In this document: one piece after another, positions 1 through 5,095 of the stretch
How positions within the stretch are numbered: position 1 is the first letter of the stretch
How the letters are laid out: each line of letters begins with the position of its first letter
Source: Beijerinckiaceae bacterium
GTDB lineage: Bacteria > Pseudomonadota > Alphaproteobacteria > Rhizobiales > Beijerinckiaceae
DNA: 5,095 bases
Direction of reading: 5' to 3'
NCBI GenBank assembly: GCA_947455285.1
Contig: CANGOK010000233.1
Coordinates: forward strand, 1-5,095
Position numbers and translations under genes: made by a program
Notes under the pieces: model-generated
Database searches by the model: none
What the model was told of the DNA's origin: nothing
Seen by the model: only the letters and a program-made list of their open reading frames with translations

Positions 1-592
1 GCTTGCCCGTCTTTTCCTCGACGCAGGCCTTGTAACGCTTGACCACCTCGCGCCAGTCGTCGGCGTCGAGGTCCGTGTCCAGCATGTGGCCGTGCGTGTC
101 CTTGTAGTCTTCGAGGATCTCCTCGAAATTGTGGTGGCCGAGGTCGAGCACCACATTGGAATACATCTGGATGAAGCGGCGGTAGCTGTCCCAGGCGAAA
201 CGCTCGTCTCCAGCTAATTTCGCCACAGCCGCCACGGTATGGTCGTTGAGGCCGAGGTTCAAAACGGTGTCCATCATGCCGGGCATGGAGGCGCGGGCGC
301 CAGAGCGCACCGAAACCAGCAGCGGATTGGCCTCGTCGCCGAACGCATGGCCCGCGATTTCGCCGACATAGGCGAGCGCCGCCTCGACCTGAGCGACCAG
401 CTCCTGTGGATATTGCCGCTCATGGGCGTAGAACCAGGTGCAGACCTCAGTGGTGATGGTGAAGCCGGGGGGCACCGGCAGGCCCAGATTCGCCATTTCG
501 GCGAGATTCGCGCCCTTGCCGCCGAGCAAATCGCGCATTTGCGTCGCGCCCTCGGCCTTGCCATCGCCGAAAGTATAGACCCACTTGGCCAT
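1..592 (-). CDS. ppdK: Pyruvate phosphate dikinase, N-terminal part (cut by window edge)
   Basis: PPDK interconverts pyruvate, ATP and phosphate with phosphoenolpyruvate, AMP and pyrophosphate in the cytoplasm. It links glycolysis, gluconeogenesis and C3/C4 metabolism. Only the first 197 codons are present, out of about 880-900 usual for the family, and the reading frame is open to the left edge. What is visible is the start of the ATP-grasp nucleotide-binding domain. It has the opening MAKWVYTFGDG, the glycine-rich GGKGANLAEM at residues 24-33, LPVPPGFTITTE at 38-49, and the signature SVRSGARASMPGMMDT at 94-109. The phosphohistidine and PEP-binding domains lie outside the window. The start is well supported: ATG at 592-590 is preceded by AAGGGG at 599-604 with a 6-base spacer, and the protein opens as PPDKs normally do. 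The hdeD-like gene lies 130 bases upstream on the same strand, with a hairpin between, so ppdK probably has its own promoter, although I could not identify one. Identity as PPDK rather than PEP synthase is clear from the N-terminus. Confidence 0.96.
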   Translation of the reverse strand, partial: MAKWVYTFGDGKAEGATQMRDLLGGKGANLAEMANLGLPVPPGFTITTEVCTWFYAHERQYPQELVAQVEAALAYVGEIAGHAFGDEANPLLVSVRSGARASMPGMMDTVLNLGLNDHTVAAVAKLAGDERFAWDSYRRFIQMYSNVVLDLGHHNFEEILEDYKDTHGHMLDTDLDADDWREVVKRYKACVEEKTGK

Positions 593-598
593 GATGAA

Positions 599-604
599 CC
601 CCTT
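599..604 (-). promoter_or_regulatory. Ribosome binding site of ppdK
   Basis: AAGGGG on the minus strand sits 6 bases before the ppdK ATG. It supports that start over any longer reading. Confidence 0.7.
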
Positions 605-652
605 GCACGCGGGCAGTCGGCCCCGATGAAGCCTCTGGACCGCAAACGACTG

Positions 653-685
653 AACCGGCGTTCTCCATGACGGAAAACGCCGGTC
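653..685 (-). terminator. Stem-loop after the hdeD-like gene, possible terminator or mRNA-end structure
   Basis: The arms 655-666 and 672-683 form a 12-base-pair inverted repeat (CCGGCGTT core) around a 5-base loop. Flanking bases 654/684 and 653/685 can add an A-U and a G-U pair. Read as minus-strand RNA every position pairs, with one G-U wobble inside the stem. Read as plus-strand RNA that position is a C-A mismatch. The structure starts 37 bases after the hdeD-like stop codon and ends 60 bases before ppdK. No proper U-tract follows, only UU and then mixed sequence, so it is not a textbook intrinsic terminator. It may instead be an mRNA 3'-end stabiliser or a Rho-assisted end. The hairpin is seen directly; its role is inferred. 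Confidence 0.55.
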
Positions 686-722
686 GGATCAATCAGACCT
701 AATGTCACGTCGAAGGCGAAAG

Positions 723-1310
723 TCAGGCGCGGGCCGTGTTGCGACGCTGACGCAGAGCCAGCCCAAAAGAGACCCACCCCACCCCGTAGAACATGAGGTC
801 GACCGCCAGAAAGACGCCCAGAATGAAGAAACTGTTGCCCGGCCAGCCTGCGACGATGGCGAGGCCCACCAGAAAGGTGATGACGCCCGACAGCACGACC
901 ATCCATTTGGACTGCTCAGGCGGAAGCTGGAACGCCAGCACCATGCGCACGATGCCGGTCGCCACCAGCCCGGCGCCCAGCATGAGCGTGAAAATGGAAG
1001 CCGCCAGAAGGGGTTGGGAGATGGCGATCACGCCCGCCGCCAGATAGAACAGCCCCGCGATGATCCAGATGAACATCCGCCCCCAAGTCTCGGCGGAAAA
1101 GGCCATGATGATCTCGAGCAAGCCCGTGGCGATCATAAAGCCGCCGATCACCAGAACGGTGGCGATGGTGGCCGAAAGGACTAGGCCAAGGGCCATGAAG
1201 CCCAAAAGCAACATGATAAGGCCGAAGGCCACGATCATGCCCCAGCGGTCGCCGAGGCGGCCCAGAGCTTCGGCAAGCGAAGGTGTGCCCCTCGTATTTG
1301 TCTCGAACAT
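723..1310 (-). CDS. HdeD family (DUF308) six-helix membrane protein
   Basis: A 195-residue integral inner-membrane protein of the HdeD/DUF308 family. E. coli HdeD is linked to acid resistance at high cell density, but the molecular activity of the family is unknown and the alphaproteobacterial members are mostly uncharacterised. Six hydrophobic segments are visible at about residues 24-45, 48-71, 79-98, 102-127, 136-154 and 159-185. They are separated by short loops such as SAETWGR at 72-78 and QLPPEQSKW at 128-136. The C-terminus is basic (LRQRRNTARA), as expected for a cytoplasmic tail. Length matches the family (about 180-200). The frame is open much further upstream, back to about 2015 across the start of dxs, but that stretch is antisense to a real gene. 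ATG at 1310-1308 has AAGGAG with a 7-base spacer and gives the normal family length. The gene diverges from dxs. The family call is strong. An acid-resistance role is only by name. Confidence 0.93.
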   Translation of the reverse strand: MFETNTRGTPSLAEALGRLGDRWGMIVAFGLIMLLLGFMALGLVLSATIATVLVIGGFMIATGLLEIIMAFSAETWGRMFIWIIAGLFYLAAGVIAISQPLLAASIFTLMLGAGLVATGIVRMVLAFQLPPEQSKWMVVLSGVITFLVGLAIVAGWPGNSFFILGVFLAVDLMFYGVGWVSFGLALRQRRNTARA

Positions 1311-1317
1311 GGCGGTT

Positions 1318-1323
1318 CTCCTT
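1318..1323 (-). promoter_or_regulatory. Ribosome binding site that fixes the start of the hdeD-like gene
   Basis: AAGGAG on the minus strand, 7 bases before ATG at 1310. It is a near-consensus Shine-Dalgarno sequence and decides the start of a frame that otherwise stays open for 235 more codons. Confidence 0.8.
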
Positions 1324-1355
1324 GCAGTCGTCACAGGACGCGCTTTCCACAGCCT

Positions 1356-1363
1356 GTTCGAAC
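1356..1363. promoter_or_regulatory. Palindrome GTTCGAAC, possible operator
   Basis: A perfect 8-base palindrome with partly symmetric flanks (CCT before, TAGG after, giving CCT/AGG arms with one extra base). It lies 45 bases upstream of the hdeD-like ATG and about 145 bases before the preferred dxs start. The half-site GTTC resembles that of alphaproteobacterial LexA, but those sites are direct repeats with a 7-base gap, which this is not. Short palindromes occur by chance, so the regulatory meaning is weak. Confidence 0.2.
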
Positions 1364-1508
1364 TAGGTCCAGTCCGCGCCCTCTGACAGCTGGCCCAATG
1401 GGTGAAGTCTGGCTCAGGAACGCCCATATGATTTGCGGCGGAGCCGGGGCGGGTGTAAGGCTCGCCTCGCCGATTTGCCCCTCCCAGCCCGGCTTTTCTG
1501 GAATTTCC

Positions 1509-3431
1509 GTGTCCCGACCGAACACTCCCCTCCTCGACCGCACGCCGACGCCCCGCGAGCTTCGCAGTTTGCCCGAACGCGACCTCAAGCAGGTGGCGGA
1601 CGAGCTGCGCAGCGAGATGATCGACGCCGTCTCCGTCACCGGCGGGCATCTGGGCGCGGGGCTGGGCGTGGTCGAACTGACGGTCGCGCTGCATTACGTT
1701 TTCGACACGCCGCGCGACCGGCTGATCTGGGACGTCGGCCACCAGGCTTATCCCCACAAGATCCTCACCGGCCGACGCGACCGCATCCGCACCCTGCGCC
1801 AAGCTGGGGGCCTCTCTGGCTTCACGAGGCGCAGCGAGAGCGAATACGACCCTTTTGGCGCCGCCCATTCCTCGACCTCGATCTCGGCAGGCCTTGGCAT
1901 GGCCGTCGGGCGCGACCTCAAGGGCGAGCGCAACAATGTCATTGCGGTGATCGGCGACGGCGCGATGTCCGCAGGCATGGCCTATGAAGCCATGAACAAC
2001 GCAGGCGCCAAGCATTCGCGGCTGATCGTCATTCTCAACGACAACGACATGTCGATCGCTCCGCCGACCGGCGCCATGTCGGCCTATCTCGCACGGCTGG
2101 TTTCAAGCCACACCTATCGCTCCCTGCGCGAGACCGCCAAGCAGCTGGCGCAGCATCTGCCGAAGTTTCTCTATGACAAGGCGAAGAAGACCGAGGAATA
2201 TTCGCGCGGCTTCTGGACTGGCGGCACGCTGTTCGAGGAGCTCGGCTTCTATTACGTGGGCCCCATCGACGGTCACAATCTCGACCATCTCCTGCCCGTG
2301 CTGAAGAACGTGCGAGACATGGCGACGGGGCCTGTGCTCGTCCATGTCGTGACGAAGAAGGGCAAGGGCTATGGCCCTGCGGAGGCCTCCGCCGACAAAT
2401 ATCATGGCGTCAACACGTTCGATGTCGTCACAGGGGCGCAGAGCAAGCCCAAAGCGAACGCGCCCGCCTATACGCGCGTTTTCGCCGAGAGCCTGATCAC
2501 TGAAGCCAAACATGACGAAAAGATCGTCGCCATCACCGCCGCCATGCCGAGCGGCACGGGCCTTGATCTCTTCGAGAAAGCCTTTCCTGATCGCAGCTTC
2601 GATGTGGGCATCGCCGAGCAGCACGCGGTGACTTTCGCCGCAGGCCTCGCGACCGAAGGCTTCAAGCCTTTCTGCGCGATTTATTCGACCTTCCTGCAGC
2701 GCGGCTACGATCAGCTTATGCATGATGTGGCGCTGCAGAACCTTCCCGTGCGCTTCGCGATTGACCGGGCGGGCCTCGTCGGCGCCGATGGCGCGACCCA
2801 CGCGGGCGCCTTCGACATCGCTTATCTCGCCTGCCTGCCGAACATGGTGGTCATGGCTGCGGCCGATGAAGCTGAACTCGTGCATATGGTGGCGACCGCA
2901 GCCGCGCACGACAGCGGCCCCATCGCCTTCCGCTATCCGCGTGGCGAGGGTGTTGGCGTCGACCTGCCTGCGCGCGGAACGCCGTTGACCATCGGCAAGG
3001 GCCGCATCATGCGCGAAGGCCGCCGCGTCGCGCTCGTGTCCCTTGGCACGCGCCTCGCCGAAGCCATAAAAGCGGCGGAGCAACTGGAGTCGCTCGGCGT
3101 TTCCACCACCGTTGCGGATGCGCGTTTCGCCAAGCCCCTTGACGCAGGCATGTTGCTGCGGCTCGCCAAAAACCATGAGGCGCTGATCACGCTCGAGGAA
3201 GGATCGAGCGGCGGCTTTGGCGCCGCGGTTCTGACCCTGCTTTCGCAGGCCGGCGCGCTCGACGCAGGCCGCGTGAAGGTCCGCGCCATGACATTGCCGG
3301 ATGTGTTTCAGGACCATGACACGCCGGAGCGCATGTATGCGGCCGCTGGCCTCGATGCGAAAAGCATCGTGCGCAAGGTGCTCGACACCTTGGGCGACAG
3401 CTCCCTTATTCGCCACGACAAGATCGCCTGA
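1509..3431 (+). CDS. dxs: 1-deoxy-D-xylulose-5-phosphate synthase
   Basis: Dxs condenses pyruvate with glyceraldehyde 3-phosphate, releasing CO2, to give 1-deoxy-D-xylulose 5-phosphate. This is the entry step of the MEP isoprenoid pathway and also feeds thiamine and pyridoxal synthesis. It is a cytoplasmic thiamine-diphosphate enzyme. From GTG at 1509 the protein is 640 residues. The thiamine-binding domain has TGGHLG (His47) and GDG at 149-151 with Asn178/Asn180 in LNDNDMSI. His299 lies in KYHG. The pyrimidine-binding domain has VGIAEQHAV with Glu370, Tyr392, Arg398, Arg420, Asp427 and His431. YPRG carries Arg478. The C-terminal transketolase domain follows. From about residue 299 these positions coincide with E. 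coli numbering as I recall it, which supports the GTG start. ATG at 1428 has a better ribosome-binding site (AGGAA) and would give 667 residues; ATG at 1398 would give 677. The added residues do not resemble the usual Dxs N-terminus. tlyA follows after 11 bases. Confidence 0.96.
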   Translation: MSRPNTPLLDRTPTPRELRSLPERDLKQVADELRSEMIDAVSVTGGHLGAGLGVVELTVALHYVFDTPRDRLIWDVGHQAYPHKILTGRRDRIRTLRQAGGLSGFTRRSESEYDPFGAAHSSTSISAGLGMAVGRDLKGERNNVIAVIGDGAMSAGMAYEAMNNAGAKHSRLIVILNDNDMSIAPPTGAMSAYLARLVSSHTYRSLRETAKQLAQHLPKFLYDKAKKTEEYSRGFWTGGTLFEELGFYYVGPIDGHNLDHLLPVLKNVRDMATGPVLVHVVTKKGKGYGPAEASADKYHGVNTFDVVTGAQSKPKANAPAYTRVFAESLITEAKHDEKIVAITAAMPSGTGLDLFEKAFPDRSFDVGIAEQHAVTFAAGLATEGFKPFCAIYSTFLQRGYDQLMHDVALQNLPVRFAIDRAGLVGADGATHAGAFDIAYLACLPNMVVMAAADEAELVHMVATAAAHDSGPIAFRYPRGEGVGVDLPARGTPLTIGKGRIMREGRRVALVSLGTRLAEAIKAAEQLESLGVSTTVADARFAKPLDAGMLLRLAKNHEALITLEEGSSGGFGAAVLTLLSQAGALDAGRVKVRAMTLPDVFQDHDTPERMYAAAGLDAKSIVRKVLDTLGDSSLIRHDKIA

Positions 3432-3442
3432 AACACGCCTTC

Positions 3443-4177
3443 ATGCCCCAGCGCGCCGATATCGCACTCGTCGACCGCGGCTTCTTTGAAAGCCGCGCGA
3501 AGGCCCGCGCCGCCATTGAGGCGGGGCTTGTGCGAGTCGATGGCGCGCAAGTGCGCAAACCTTCCGAGCCGATTGGCGAGGACGCGCAGATCGAAGCGAG
3601 CGCGCCCCATCCATGGGTATCGCGCGCAGGATTGAAACTCGTCGCCGGGCTCGATCATTTCGGCGTTAGCGCGCAGGGGCGCATCTGCATGGATGTTGGC
3701 TCCTCCACGGGCGGCTTCACGCAGGTGCTGCTCTCGCGCGGCGCCGAGCTTGTCTATGCTGTGGACGTTGGCCGCGACCAGTTGCACCAATCGCTACGCG
3801 CAGAGGCGCGCGTACGCGTCATGGAAAGCACCGACGCGCGCAGCCTCACGGTTTCCATGATCGAGCCGGCGCCTTCGCTCGTCGTCTGCGACGCCAGCTT
3901 CATTTCGCTGCGCCTCGTTCTGCCGACGCCTCTTTCGCTGGCGACGCCACAGGCCGAACTCATTGCGCTGATCAAGCCACAGTTCGAGGCTGGGCCAGCG
4001 CGGGTCAAGAAAGGCGTCGTGCGCGATGCTGACGTTCATGCGGAGGTCTGCGAAGACATCCGCCAATTTATCGAGGGGCTTGGCTGGCGCGTGCGTGGCC
4101 TCATTCCCTCTCCCATCGAAGGCGGCGACGGCAACCGCGAATTTCTGATCGCGGCGACGCGTGGAGACCCCTCATGA
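3443..4177 (+). CDS. tlyA: TlyA family S4-domain rRNA 2'-O-methyltransferase
   Basis: A 244-residue protein of the TlyA family, often annotated as hemolysin A. Characterised members use S-adenosylmethionine to methylate the ribose 2'-OH of cytidine in 16S and/or 23S rRNA. An N-terminal S4 RNA-binding domain spans about residues 3-52 (ALVDRGFFESRAKARAAIEAG). A short linker with HPWV at 56-59 follows, then an FtsJ-like Rossmann methyltransferase. Its SAM motif is DVGSSTGGF at 84-92. A K-D-K-E catalytic set can be read as Lys65 (RAGLKL), Asp150 (VVCDASFIS), Lys178 (LIKPQFEAG) and Glu233 (GNREFLI), so it looks fully active. ATG at 3443 gives the normal family opening. No Shine-Dalgarno sequence is evident, which suggests ribosomes arrive from dxs, 11 bases upstream. 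The stop codon overlaps the next start as ATGA. Which rRNA sites it modifies (16S and 23S, or 23S only) cannot be told here. Haemolysin activity should not be assumed. Confidence 0.94.
   Translation: MPQRADIALVDRGFFESRAKARAAIEAGLVRVDGAQVRKPSEPIGEDAQIEASAPHPWVSRAGLKLVAGLDHFGVSAQGRICMDVGSSTGGFTQVLLSRGAELVYAVDVGRDQLHQSLRAEARVRVMESTDARSLTVSMIEPAPSLVVCDASFISLRLVLPTPLSLATPQAELIALIKPQFEAGPARVKKGVVRDADVHAEVCEDIRQFIEGLGWRVRGLIPSPIEGGDGNREFLIAATRGDPS
4163..4166 (+). promoter_or_regulatory. Ribosome binding site of the m5U methyltransferase gene, inside tlyA
   Basis: GGAG lies 7 bases before ATG at 4174, inside the last codons of tlyA. It supports the four-base ATGA overlap as the true junction. Confidence 0.65.
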
Positions 4178-5095
4178 ACCTGCGCATGCCCCTCACCATC
4201 GATCGCCTCGGCCAACGCGGCGAAGGCGTCTCGCGGACAGACCAAGGCGTGGTCTTCACACCCTATGCGCTGCCGGGGGAAACGATTCTGGCGGAAGTTG
4301 ATGGCGAACGCGGAACGCTCGTTGAAGTCACCAAGGCGAGCCCCGACAGGATCGCATCCTTCTGCCCGCATTTCACGGTCTGCGGCGGCTGCGCTGTGCA
4401 AACCCTCGCCGCCGGCGCCTATGGCGAATGGAAGCGCGGGCTGCTCACCGCAGCCCTCGAACACGCAGGCCTCAGCGCAGAGGTCGAGCCCATCATCGAC
4501 GCCCATGGCGAGGGGCGGCGGCGTGTAACTTTTCATGCACGGTTTGACCGCGACGCTTTGGGTCGCACGCGCACAACGGTCGGCTTCATGCGCGCGCGCA
4601 GCCACGACATCGTGGCGCTGGACGCCTGCCCCATTCTCGCGCCCGGCCTCGCCGAGGCCCTGCCCGCCGCGCGCGCCGTCGCGCAGCTTTTGAGCCAGCT
4701 GGCGAAGCCCCTCGACATCGTCATCACTGCGAGCCTTGAAGGGCTTGACGTCGACGTGCGCGGCACGGGCAAGCTGTCGTTCGAAATCGAACAGGCGATG
4801 ATCAACCTCGCCGCACGGCTTGATCTCGCGCGCATCTCCAACCACGGCGACATTCTCATCGAGCGCCGCCCGCCAATCATCCCCATGGGCCGCGCCAAGG
4901 TCGCGCCCCCGCCGGGCGGCTTCCTGCAAGCCACCGACCTTGGCGAAGAGACCCTGGCGCGCCTTGTTCAGGAGGGCGTCGGCTCCAGCCGCAAGGTGGC
5001 GGACCTTTTCTCGGGGGTGGGCACCTTCGCCCTGCGCCTGGCCGAAAAGGCCACCGTTGTGGCGGTGGAATCTGAAGGCCCAGCGCTCGTCAGCC
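4174..5095 (+). CDS. RlmC/RlmD (RumA)-type rRNA 5-methyluridine methyltransferase, partial
   Basis: A class I SAM-dependent RNA methyltransferase of the TrmA/RlmC/RlmD family, which makes 5-methyluridine, in RlmC/RlmD in 23S rRNA. 307 codons are present and the frame is open at the right edge; members usually have about 400-430 residues, so roughly the last 100 are missing. Order of parts: a TRAM-like RNA-binding beta-barrel at about residues 4-55; cysteines Cys64, Cys70 and Cys73 (CPHFTVCGGC) with Cys152 (DACPIL), the pattern for the [4Fe-4S] cluster seen in E. coli RlmD; PPGGFLQAT at 246-254; and SAM motif I DLFSGVGTF at 277-285. The catalytic cysteine and the general-base glutamate would lie beyond the edge. 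ATG at 4174 overlaps the tlyA stop and has GGAG 7 bases upstream, so the two RNA modification genes are probably translationally coupled. The Fe-S cysteines argue against plain TrmA, which lacks the cluster. The exact target uridine cannot be assigned. Confidence 0.92.
   Translation, partial: MNLRMPLTIDRLGQRGEGVSRTDQGVVFTPYALPGETILAEVDGERGTLVEVTKASPDRIASFCPHFTVCGGCAVQTLAAGAYGEWKRGLLTAALEHAGLSAEVEPIIDAHGEGRRRVTFHARFDRDALGRTRTTVGFMRARSHDIVALDACPILAPGLAEALPAARAVAQLLSQLAKPLDIVITASLEGLDVDVRGTGKLSFEIEQAMINLAARLDLARISNHGDILIERRPPIIPMGRAKVAPPPGGFLQATDLGEETLARLVQEGVGSSRKVADLFSGVGTFALRLAEKATVVAVESEGPALVS

Larger units (their letters stand above)
1311..1508. promoter_or_regulatory. Divergent intergenic region between the hdeD-like gene and dxs
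   Basis: Taking dxs to start at 1509, these 198 bases separate two divergently transcribed genes and must hold promoters for both. I could not pick out a convincing -35/-10 pair on either strand. It contains an 8-base palindrome at 1356-1363 and two possible upstream in-frame dxs start codons (1398 and 1428). I see no riboswitch architecture; in particular I find no thiamine pyrophosphate element, which might have been considered because Dxs uses that cofactor. Confidence 0.5.

Noticed and set aside
239..670. A 143-codon plus-strand frame over the start of ppdK
   Set aside because: It is antisense to the conserved PPDK ATP-binding domain and has no ribosome-binding site or family resemblance.
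1311..1508. Thiamine pyrophosphate riboswitch before dxs
   Set aside because: Dxs uses thiamine diphosphate, so I looked for one, but I did not recognise the conserved THI-box core or its stem arrangement.
1311..2015. N-terminal extension of the hdeD-like protein by 235 residues
   Set aside because: The stretch runs antisense through the dxs start, lacks family resemblance, and the ATG at 1310 has a near-consensus ribosome-binding site and gives the normal DUF308 length.
2103..3416. A 437-codon open frame on the minus strand opposite dxs
   Set aside because: It is fully antisense to a well-supported dxs, has no recognisable domain, and has the His/Arg/Ala-rich composition typical of shadow frames in GC-rich coding DNA.
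3443..4177. TlyA as a haemolysin or virulence factor
   Set aside because: The name is historical. The S4 domain plus K-D-K-E FtsJ-like methyltransferase motifs point to rRNA modification, and there is no signal peptide or membrane segment.
4036..4929. A 297-codon minus-strand frame opposite the end of tlyA and the m5U methyltransferase gene
   Set aside because: Both plus-strand genes carry clear catalytic and Fe-S motifs in this stretch. The antisense frame has low-complexity, His/Arg/Asp-rich composition and no domain.

Overview
The window looks like ordinary chromosomal DNA from a GC-rich alphaproteobacterium, most likely of the Hyphomicrobiales (Rhizobiales). That assignment is an inference: it rests on the style of the Dxs protein (640 residues from the preferred start), the GC-biased third codon positions and the family set. 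No search could be run. Five protein-coding genes fill almost the whole window, two of them cut by its edges. I see no tRNA or rRNA gene, mobile element, CRISPR array, phage gene or sign of recent transfer.

Left part, minus strand: the first 197 codons of pyruvate phosphate dikinase (ppdK) run off the left edge. Upstream of it, on the same strand, lies a complete 195-residue HdeD-family (DUF308) six-helix membrane protein. The 130-base gap between them holds a strong stem-loop that pairs fully, with one wobble, only in the minus-strand transcript. It probably ends or protects the hdeD-like mRNA.

Right part, plus strand: a divergent intergenic region leads into a compact cluster of dxs, tlyA and an rRNA m5U methyltransferase gene of the RlmC/RlmD (RumA) type. 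tlyA starts 11 bases after dxs ends. tlyA and the methyltransferase gene overlap by four bases (ATGA), so they are very likely co-transcribed and translationally coupled. Dxs makes 1-deoxy-D-xylulose 5-phosphate, the first intermediate of the MEP isoprenoid pathway. The two downstream genes are RNA modification enzymes, a 2'-O-ribose methyltransferase with an S4 domain and a 5-methyluridine methyltransferase with an Fe-S cluster. The cluster therefore joins isoprenoid precursor supply to ribosome modification, perhaps only through shared growth-linked expression.

I found no convincing undescribed system. The points worth a second look are small: the uncertain dxs start, the strand-specific hairpin, a palindrome in the divergent promoter region, a changed residue in the TlyA interdomain linker, and a codon-pair preference for GCA-GGC at Ala-Gly in dxs.
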